The position numbers and the translations under genes were made by a program. 6,574 nucleotides of DNA from Kiritimatiellia bacterium. GTDB lineage: Bacteria; Verrucomicrobiota; Kiritimatiellia; RFP12; UBA1067. A model generated the notes under the pieces. That model was not told the origin of the DNA, did not search any database, and worked only from the letters and a program-made list of their open reading frames with translations. Where the stretch lies: NCBI GenBank assembly GCA_900771305.1, contig CAAGNL010000442.1, positions 1-6,574 of the forward strand, written 5' to 3'. This document shows, in pieces, positions 1-5,715 of this stretch; positions within the stretch are counted from its first letter, which is position 1; each line of letters begins with the position of its first letter.

Positions 1-305
1 GGAACGCTACGATTCTCCGCCCATTGAAAGATCCTCCCGGGATGCCGACGGAAGATGTCCTGACGCTTCTGGAGTCCCGGATCCTTGGCCTGAGCGTTGA
101 TCGTCTTCAGCATCTCGTTCTCAATCCGTTTTGCCTCATCGTGATAATCGCCGTCCTCCAGCCCTCGCCCCCGCGACTGCATGGCTTCGCGCAACAGACT
201 CGCGAACGCCGGAACGAACTTCTGACATTCTGGGTTCTGCGTCTTCGGACTCGACCATTCGAAAAAGCTCAGATGCACTTTTGCCCAGATGCTCAGATGC
301 CGAGA
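1..305 (-). pseudogene. IS66-like transposase, C-terminal remnant (runs off left edge)
   Basis: The minus strand stays open from about position 425 to the left edge in the frame with codons ending at 276, 273 and so on. From about 260 leftward it resembles the late part of IS66-family DDE transposases. A charged helical stretch with FVPAFASLLREAM and DEAKRIENEM is followed by QDIFRRHPGRIFQWAENRSV. That last segment matches the family pattern QDIFRE..RLYHWAE.R.VPA that precedes the NNxAER motif carrying the final catalytic Glu, which would fall just outside the window. A degenerate IWAK at 281-292 may correspond to the usual CWAH. The N-terminal part, with the first two catalytic Asp residues, is absent: that DNA encodes the end of the ATPase instead, and the frame has no start codon of its own near the junction. 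I call it a truncated remnant. The family match is from memory of conserved motifs, and the right boundary is approximate. Confidence 0.62.
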
Positions 306-333
306 TCCTTTCGGCGTATCAGCGCCTGCGGCA

Positions 334-1653
334 TCAGGTTTCCCCGCAGAACCATTTCCAGGCAGGAACGATGCGAATACGATGTCCACGTTCCTCGATT
401 TCCGCTTCCTCGTTGTGGGTGATGATCATCAGATCCTTGCACCCCAGCTCCTCGGCAGCGGCAAGCAATCCGTCAATTTCTCGTTTCCGCGTTGCGCGGC
501 TGCGTTCATCTTCTCCCGACATATCCCATGTCACCTGGACAAGTCGATGGACCTCATCATCCGCACAGATGACAAAATCACACCCGAACCGCTCCTGATA
601 ATAGGAAATCGTCTCCATTCCCTTCCGCTGACGGTTCAGTTCCAAGAACACCGAATTCTCCAACTGCTTGCCATCATCATCCGACTGCAAGGGTATCACG
701 GCATTGCGCAAACCATTGTCGACGACATAATATTTGGCCTGTGCCGAAGCCTGTTTGGCAACCGAACGCGAATACTTCGGCACGCGAATGAAGAGGTAGA
801 TGTCGCACGCATTCTGCAACCAGACATACAGTTCGTCTTTCGAGATCTTCAATCCCTGAGCCTTTACTTCTCCATAAATGGCATTGACGGACAGCGGATT
901 CGCGATTCCCGCCATCACGCGCTTGAGGAAAAAGCGAAGCACAAGCGGGTTCCTCACGCCAAAATGTTCGATGAAATCCTTCAGCAGCATCGTGTCAAAA
1001 TATCCCTGAAGCCGCCTGTATTGAAGTGAACGGCTTTCCGTCAGCACCACCGCCGGCATCCCACCCAGACGGTTGAATTCATCAAAGGCGAGACGGACTT
1101 TCGCTCGTTTCGATTCGAGATGCGACTTCAAGTCCACCCCTCTAAAGGTGCAGAACTCAACGAAAGACAGCGGCCATGTCTCAAACTCAAGCGGCCATCC
1201 GCGCAACTCGCTCTTCATCTCCTTTGAAAGCGTGTGCGCATTGGAGCCGCAGATGAAGATGTGTCTGCAATAACTCTTGTACACGCGCAGCACGAAAAGT
1301 TCCCATCCCTGGACGAGTGGCAGTTCATCAAAAAACATCCAAACGTCCTTGAGGTCCGTATCTGGATAAAGCTCACGATAGGATTCCAGAATCAGATTGA
1401 GTTCCGTATCCTTCATTTGAGCGAACCGCTCGTCGTCAAATCCAATCCAGAGAATGTTCTGCCGTGCAACACCCCGTTTCAAGAGCGCATTGACCGCAAC
1501 TTCCATACGGCACGACTTCCCGCAACGGCGTACGCCCGGAATCGTGATAATTTCTCGCCCTTCCAAAGGCAAGCTCTCAGCACGATCCTTTACCGAAAAT
1601 GGCATATCCGACTGTTTAAGCTCGATAAATGCCTTTATCTCTTCTTTGGTCAT
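334..1653 (-). CDS. AAA_14/DUF4143 family ATP-binding protein
   Basis: This is a complete 439-residue protein, a usual length for the AAA_14 plus DUF4143 family. The N-terminal P-loop ATPase has Walker A GVRRCGKS (residues 40-47), Walker B VWMFFDE (104-110, acidic D109/E110) and a sensor-like strand ICGSNAH (134-140, where the family usually has TGSSA). Residues about 225-290 form the winged-helix-like linker (FGVRNPLVLRFFLKRV, then KISKDELYVWLQNA). The DUF4143 part begins with KYYVVDNGLRNAV (307-319) and shows a PD-(D/E)XK nuclease-like pattern: E332 in LENSVF, D359 in GCDFVI, and Q373 in LVQVTWDM, followed by the typical REIDGLLAA. No signal peptide or membrane segment is visible, so it should be cytosolic. 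The start is supported by AGGGAAA six bases upstream. The cellular role of this family is not established. No antitoxin or partner gene is adjacent. Composition is less GC-rich than the sugar operon, and the gene abuts a transposase remnant, which suggests transfer. Confidence 0.9.
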   Translation of the reverse strand: MTKEEIKAFIELKQSDMPFSVKDRAESLPLEGREIITIPGVRRCGKSCRMEVAVNALLKRGVARQNILWIGFDDERFAQMKDTELNLILESYRELYPDTDLKDVWMFFDELPLVQGWELFVLRVYKSYCRHIFICGSNAHTLSKEMKSELRGWPLEFETWPLSFVEFCTFRGVDLKSHLESKRAKVRLAFDEFNRLGGMPAVVLTESRSLQYRRLQGYFDTMLLKDFIEHFGVRNPLVLRFFLKRVMAGIANPLSVNAIYGEVKAQGLKISKDELYVWLQNACDIYLFIRVPKYSRSVAKQASAQAKYYVVDNGLRNAVIPLQSDDDGKQLENSVFLELNRQRKGMETISYYQERFGCDFVICADDEVHRLVQVTWDMSGEDERSRATRKREIDGLLAAAEELGCKDLMIITHNEEAEIEERGHRIRIVPAWKWFCGET

Positions 1654-1654
1654 T

Positions 1655-1698
1655 CAATGTTTCCCTGATCAAAAGACAAAAACAGACAAAGTTTCCCT
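1655..1698. repeat. pair of 12-base direct repeats upstream of the ATPase gene
   Basis: CAATGTTTCCCT (1655-1666) and CAAAGTTTCCCT (1687-1698) match at 11 of 12 bases and are spaced 32 bases start to start, close to three helical turns. Between them AGACAAA occurs twice, at 1674-1680 and 1684-1690, ten bases apart. The proximal copy contains the Shine-Dalgarno sequence. The arrangement could be an operator or simply a small duplication; the sequence alone does not decide. Confidence 0.45.
1660..1666 (-). promoter_or_regulatory. ribosome binding site of the ATPase gene
   Basis: AGGGAAA lies six bases before the ATG at 1653. It supports this start over later internal Met codons. The same AGGGAAAC motif is repeated 32 bases further upstream (see the repeat entry). 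Confidence 0.55.
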
Positions 1699-1755
1699 AA
1701 TTCAAGGAAAGTCTATCAAATTCCTGCTTCCCAATCAAGTCTGGCGGACCGCCTC

Positions 1756-4362
1756 TTACCTCTCCGGTGTGGCAAAGGGGCCCTCAAAGATGAGCGGCAT
1801 GCGGTAGACGTTCAGGTCCCGGTCGCAGAAATAGAGGCGCGAAACGGACGGGCGGCGGCCGTTGCCATCGGCCCAGAACGCATAGAAGTCCGGATGGACG
1901 TTGAGCGGCTGGCGCGGATAGTTGTGGTTGCGCGCGCTGCCCTGCGTGAGCGACTTCTCGAACGACCACGTCGCGCCGCCGTCACGCGAGACCCACGACT
2001 GGATTTCACCGCCGGGATTGTAGAGCTGCGGACCGGGCGCCGACGCGCCGATCAGGCGCAGATCCTGATCGGAATCGAGATAGAGTGTGCAGAAGTCGTA
2101 GTTGTTTGCGGACTTGATGCCCGTGTCGAACACCTTCCATTCGGTCCCCGTCCAGCGGGCGATCTTCCATTCGCGAGGCCCGTCCTTCGGTCCGGCCCGA
2201 TAGCCCTTCGAGACGATGTAGACGATGATCGGACGGTTCTGCGAATCGAACTTCATCGTGTTGATGTACACGTTCTTCCCTTTCTCCGCATAGGGAACCG
2301 CCAGCGCTGGATTCTGCCGTTCCTTGAGCGGCAGCTTGAGCGGTTCGCCCGCGGCCGTCGTCCAGGTCTGGCCGAAGTCGCGCGTCTCCATGTAGTAGAG
2401 GTCCGTACGCCAGTTGAGGCCCTTCCCCTTCGGATGCTGGTCGAAGGCAAGCCCGACCCGTCCATCCGGCGCCTGCCAGGAGCGCTGGTAGTCGCCTTCG
2501 TTGATGAAGTGGAGCATCTGGGACGCCGTCCAGGTGCGTCCGTCGGCGGATGTCTGGAAAAAGTCGGCGCGACGGCCGAGTCCCCGTCCCTTCGCTTGGT
2601 AGAGCGTATTCAGGAAGAGGAAGCCCTTTCCGGGAACGAACCACGGCTGCGGATAGGAGAAGTTGTCCCGACGGATCTCCTCGAATTCAGAGATGTCGTA
2701 CGGCCGCTTGCTGCGCGCCACCACCGACGGCCGCCACTTGCCATGGCTGCCACCGAAGAGGTAGAGATGGCCGTCGGCGTCCATATTGAGGACGGCGTTG
2801 TCGTGGGCATCGGTCGCATGCTTGTCGTAGACAATCGTCGGACGCGCCAGTTTCTTCGTCTTGTGGTCGAAGTAGGAGACGCAGTAGAGGAGCGTCGAAT
2901 TCGCATCGTCCGTGCCGCCGAAGCAGAAGAACGTCTTGTCCACCTCCTTGCGATAGACGGCGAACGGAACATGGCCCATGCAGTACGTTCCCATGCCGCC
3001 CGAATACTTGTAGACGTACTCGTCCTTCGAGGGCTGGTTGAAGTACCAGATGCCGCGGAAGCCCTTGGCGGGACGGTTGACGAGAACAGGTTCGCCCTTG
3101 TCGGCATCGCCCATGTGGCGAGCGCCCGCGAGCACCTGGTCCTGCGTCTCAAGGAAGGCGCGCGCCATCCACAGGAGCGGGGCCTGTCCATGCGGATCGC
3201 CGTGAATCCGCGGACGGTCGAGATAATACTGGTAGTCGTTCTTCTTGCCCGTGCCGCAGCAGACGTCCGGCACGTTTCCGAAGGCGTCCAGACGGTTCAC
3301 AAGCGCCAGCCACGCCTTGCGCGCGGCGACGCCATAGGTGGCGGCGTCCAGCCAGCCGTTCTTCACGCCCATCGCAAAGGCGTAGCCGAACATGGCCGTG
3401 CAGGACGTCTCCTTCCAGCTCTTCGGATCGCCGACAAGCTGATTCCACATGCCGTCCGAACACTGCCGTTCCAGCAGCTTCGCCATCATCTTGCGGTAAC
3501 CGTCCATGATCTTCGCGCGGTGTTCGCTGTCCGCCGGCAGCATCTCCAGCAGCAGCGGCATGCCGGCCGCCATCCAGCCGTCGCCGCGGCCCCAGACAAA
3601 CGGCACGTCCGGCGCGTGGTAGAAGAGTCCCACGTCTGGACCGTCCTTCAGCTGGATCTCGTCCAGGTAGAGACACATCTCCCTCGCCGCGCGGTCGATG
3701 TAGGCGCGGTTCTTCGTGAGGCGGTAGGCCTGGCCCTGCAGGACGGTGATCATGTACATGTCGTCGATCCAGAGACGAGTCTGGTCGGAATAGCCCTGTT
3801 TCCACCACTTCATGCGCTCTTCGTAGGACATCACATTGTAAAGCGGCGGCGGATCGTCCTGTTTTGGCTCCTCCCACTGCATATCGGCGTACTTGAGGCC
3901 GAGTTCCCGCGCCCGTTTGTCGCCGTTGAGGATGGCGATCTCCAACGGCACGGCGCCGACGATCGTGAAGTCGACGTGCTTGAACTTCGGCAGGCAGTCC
4001 GCCTTGACACCGAAGAACGGCTCGAAGGCCGCGATCAGCTTCGCCTCGCGCTCCGTATCGCCGACGAGCCGCGCGCACTCCATCGCGTTGATCCAAAGGG
4101 CCACAGTCGAATAGTGGATGTGCCCCTTGTCGCCATACCCCCAATTGCCGCCGCCGGCCATCCGCACGTAGCCGACCGGCTTGTAGGCCTCCGGCGGCGT
4201 CGTGAGGAACAAGTCGGTCAAGCGGCGGCTGACAACCTCCGGCTCCGCCCCCCTCGGCCAGTCGGTGAAGACGTCGACCGCCTTCATCTGGGCCAAAATC
4301 GACGAACAGGTCAGAACCATCAGCAGTCCGGCCACAACTTTGACAGTCATTTGAATCTTCAT
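1756..4362 (-). CDS. secreted GH105-type unsaturated uronyl hydrolase fused to BNR_4 propeller (candidate lyase)
   Basis: This 868-residue protein has a signal peptide: KIQMTVK, a hydrophobic core, and probable cleavage near SILA-Q25. Residues about 35-410 are an (alpha/alpha)6 GH88/GH105 domain. D200 in WIDDMYM and D252 in FYHAPDVP sit where the GH105 enzyme YteR has its two key Asp residues. WGRGDGW (257-263) matches the usual WGRGNGW with Asn changed to Asp. Residues about 423-860 are a BNR_4 propeller beginning GFRGIWYFNQP. They contain YSGGMGTYCMGHVPFAVY and H520/H540 in DAHDNAV and FGGSHG, three Asp-box-like turns (SADGRTW near 605, TRDFGQTW near 660, SRDGGATW near 792) and HPDFYAFWADGNGR near the end. 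GH105 removes 4,5-unsaturated uronic acid from lyase products. BNR_4 is the fold of PL24/PL25 ulvan lyases, in which two His about 20 residues apart line the active site. Lyase activity here is inferred; the propeller could instead bind glycan. It is the last gene of the operon. Confidence 0.88.
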   Translation of the reverse strand: MKIQMTVKVVAGLLMVLTCSSILAQMKAVDVFTDWPRGAEPEVVSRRLTDLFLTTPPEAYKPVGYVRMAGGGNWGYGDKGHIHYSTVALWINAMECARLVGDTEREAKLIAAFEPFFGVKADCLPKFKHVDFTIVGAVPLEIAILNGDKRARELGLKYADMQWEEPKQDDPPPLYNVMSYEERMKWWKQGYSDQTRLWIDDMYMITVLQGQAYRLTKNRAYIDRAAREMCLYLDEIQLKDGPDVGLFYHAPDVPFVWGRGDGWMAAGMPLLLEMLPADSEHRAKIMDGYRKMMAKLLERQCSDGMWNQLVGDPKSWKETSCTAMFGYAFAMGVKNGWLDAATYGVAARKAWLALVNRLDAFGNVPDVCCGTGKKNDYQYYLDRPRIHGDPHGQAPLLWMARAFLETQDQVLAGARHMGDADKGEPVLVNRPAKGFRGIWYFNQPSKDEYVYKYSGGMGTYCMGHVPFAVYRKEVDKTFFCFGGTDDANSTLLYCVSYFDHKTKKLARPTIVYDKHATDAHDNAVLNMDADGHLYLFGGSHGKWRPSVVARSKRPYDISEFEEIRRDNFSYPQPWFVPGKGFLFLNTLYQAKGRGLGRRADFFQTSADGRTWTASQMLHFINEGDYQRSWQAPDGRVGLAFDQHPKGKGLNWRTDLYYMETRDFGQTWTTAAGEPLKLPLKERQNPALAVPYAEKGKNVYINTMKFDSQNRPIIVYIVSKGYRAGPKDGPREWKIARWTGTEWKVFDTGIKSANNYDFCTLYLDSDQDLRLIGASAPGPQLYNPGGEIQSWVSRDGGATWSFEKSLTQGSARNHNYPRQPLNVHPDFYAFWADGNGRRPSVSRLYFCDRDLNVYRMPLIFEGPFATPER

Positions 4363-4464
4363 ATCAGTTTCCTCTAAATCCTAACGAACAAGCAGCACCA
4401 TTCCCTAGGCGTTCGCATCGCCGTCCTTCCCCTTCATCGCCTTTTCGTTCAGATGGATCAGGAC
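4363..4464 (-). other. intergenic region between GH88 and GH105-BNR_4 genes
   Basis: This is a 102-base gap within the presumed operon. It contains the ribosome binding site of the downstream gene. It also contains an open stretch continuing the GH88 frame after its stop codon for 19 sense codons (4464-4408), which includes an ATG at 4437. No clear promoter or terminator is visible; a 5-bp stem with a 26-base loop (AGGCG at 4442-4438, CGCCT at 4411-4407) is too weak to call. Same strand and related functions favour cotranscription, though a gap of this size could hold an internal promoter or processing site. Confidence 0.45.
4368..4375 (-). promoter_or_regulatory. ribosome binding site of the GH105-BNR_4 gene
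   Basis: AGAGGAAA ends five bases before the ATG at 4362, with its GAGG core eight bases upstream. It favours this start over the next in-frame Met (residue 5), and the signal peptide also needs the upstream lysines. Confidence 0.6.
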
Positions 4465-5703
4465 TTAGAGGCTCTTGAAACGCAGCAGCGCCTCGAGGAA
4501 GTAGTAGTCGCCGTAGTCAAGCGGCGTATCAATCTCAGATCCAGCGGGCTTGTGGCCGACACCATGTTTCAGGAGCCAATGACCGATCTCGTCCCCTTCC
4601 GAATAGTAGGCAGGCGAGGCGAGCGCGAGCAGCTGCTTCACGGCGAACGCGCGATAGCGGGCACTCTTCTCGGGAGAGACGTACTTCTGGAGTTCGAGCA
4701 GTCCGGAGGCCATGATTGCGGCGGCAGAGGTGTCGCGCTCCTCGCCGGGGGCACCGAAATCCCAATAGGGGACACCATCCACCGGCATATTGGGATTGTC
4801 GACGGCGAAGTCCGTGACCTTCTGCGCAAATGCGAGATAGGCCTGGTCCCTCGTCTCTCGGTACATCATGGTATAGCCGTAGATTGCCCAGGCCTGTCCA
4901 CGCGCCCAGGCGGTCTCGCAGCTGGCGCCCTGCCCGCGCTCGATGCCCTGCACACGACCATCCTTCAGGCAGTAGTTCAGCACATGGTAGGTACCGCCGT
5001 CCGCCCGGAAGTGGTGCTTCATCGTATTGGAGGCGTGCGCACGGGCGATTTCGTCGAACCGCTTCTCGCCACCCTTCATCTTCGAAGCCGCCTCAAGCAG
5101 TTCGAGGTTCATCAGATTGTCGGGGATGACAAGGAACTTCTTCGTTTCCTCGATCTTGCCCCAGCTGCGAATCAGGCCAAGGTCGGGATTGAACCGACGG
5201 GAGAGGGACGCCGCGGTTTCGCACAGAAGCGCGTCGTATTTGTCCGTTTTCAGCAGACGGCGGGCATTGCCGTACGAGCAGTACATGATGAAACCGACGT
5301 CGTGGTTGTCATCGACCTTGGCATTCGGCGCGAGGGTGTCCATCCAGTCCGTCGCGCGATCACGGAAGAACGTGTCGCCCGTCGCCTCGTAGAGATACCA
5401 GAGCGAGCCGGGGAAATGTCCAGACGTCCACCAGAAAATGGAGCGCATATCCAATTCGCCGGTCTGGCGCTTCCAGCCATGCGGCATATAGATGTCGCTG
5501 TTGTTCCGGTCCTTGCGCGTCGACATCTTGCCCTTCCGGAGCGGCGTGGCGACCGCGTCGAGCGCTCTGTAGTGGGCGGCGGACTTCGCGAAGATCTCCG
5601 GGAGTTTGGACTTGAGAGTCGCCTCGTCGGCGGAACCACCGGCGTAGGAGACGCAGGTCAGTGTGACAACGGATAGAACAGTGGCGAGACACTTCGTTTT
5701 CAT
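4465..5703 (-). CDS. secreted GH88 unsaturated glucuronyl hydrolase
   Basis: This is a complete 412-residue protein. It has an N-terminal signal peptide (MKTK, hydrophobic core, likely cleavage after SYA at residue 21). The Cys at 17 lacks a proper lipobox, so a soluble exported enzyme is more likely than a lipoprotein. The (alpha/alpha)6 GH88 landmarks are all present: FWWTSGHFPGSLWYLYE (90-106), D135 in NHDVGF, W181, D195 in IPDNLMNLELL, H240 in GGTYHV, Q258, R268 in WARGQAW, and a C-terminal DYGDYYFLEALLRF. D135 and D195 match the two catalytic Asp residues of the Bacillus enzyme (D88 and D149) with a constant offset of about 47. The enzyme hydrates and so releases 4,5-unsaturated glucuronic acid from the non-reducing end of lyase-made oligosaccharides. 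One oddity is C262 in SCETAW, where I recall an Asp in many relatives (QGxSD). The start overlaps the upstream stop, implying translational coupling. Confidence 0.93.
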   Translation of the reverse strand: MKTKCLATVLSVVTLTCVSYAGGSADEATLKSKLPEIFAKSAAHYRALDAVATPLRKGKMSTRKDRNNSDIYMPHGWKRQTGELDMRSIFWWTSGHFPGSLWYLYEATGDTFFRDRATDWMDTLAPNAKVDDNHDVGFIMYCSYGNARRLLKTDKYDALLCETAASLSRRFNPDLGLIRSWGKIEETKKFLVIPDNLMNLELLEAASKMKGGEKRFDEIARAHASNTMKHHFRADGGTYHVLNYCLKDGRVQGIERGQGASCETAWARGQAWAIYGYTMMYRETRDQAYLAFAQKVTDFAVDNPNMPVDGVPYWDFGAPGEERDTSAAAIMASGLLELQKYVSPEKSARYRAFAVKQLLALASPAYYSEGDEIGHWLLKHGVGHKPAGSEIDTPLDYGDYYFLEALLRFKSL

Positions 5704-5715
5704 AAGTTACCCTTC
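5700..5715 (-). promoter_or_regulatory. ATGA overlap and Shine-Dalgarno coupling GH36-like and GH88 genes
   Basis: The GH88 start codon (5703-5701) overlaps the GH36-like stop codon TGA (5702-5700). GAAGGG (5715-5710) lies six bases before the ATG, inside the last codons of the upstream gene. This fixes the GH88 start and indicates translational coupling in one transcript. Confidence 0.75.

Larger units (their letters stand above)
1654..1755 (-). other. intergenic region between sugar operon end and ATPase start
   Basis: These 102 AT-richer bases separate two genes on the same strand. The region holds the direct repeats and the ribosome binding site described above. It also has a small inverted pair, AGGAA (1705-1709) and TTCCT (1721-1725), and a short GC hairpin, GGCGGACCGCC (1743-1753), just after the upstream stop codon. 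That hairpin has no T-tract on the minus strand, so it is not a classical intrinsic terminator. A promoter for the ATPase probably lies here, but I could not fix convincing -35 and -10 boxes. Confidence 0.5.

Noticed and set aside
289..1029. Plus-strand open frame (246 codons) opposite the ATPase gene
   Set aside because: No recognisable domain or ribosome binding site was noticed, and the minus-strand ATPase with Walker motifs explains the region.
1743..1753. GC hairpin GGCGGACCGCC just after the GH105-BNR_4 stop as a terminator
   Set aside because: The stem is only 4-5 bp with a 1-3 base loop, and the minus-strand sequence that follows (AGACTTGATT) has no T-tract.
1894..4377. Very long plus-strand open frame (827 codons) opposite the GH105-BNR_4 gene
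   Set aside because: It is rich in Arg, Val, Ala and His with no recognisable domain, and exactly opposes a gene with clear motifs throughout. GC-rich codon bias suppresses stops on the antisense strand.
4407..4442. AGGCG...CGCCT stem in the GH88/GH105 gap as an attenuator or terminator
   Set aside because: A 5-bp stem with a 26-base loop and no T-tract is too weak.
4453..5676. Plus-strand open frame (407 codons) opposite the GH88 gene
   Set aside because: Same antisense-shadow explanation; the minus-strand frame holds every GH88 landmark and a signal peptide.
4501..5703. GH88 protein as a lipoprotein (Cys at residue 17)
   Set aside because: The residues before the Cys (VTLT) do not fit a lipobox, and an SYA signal peptidase I site follows closely.
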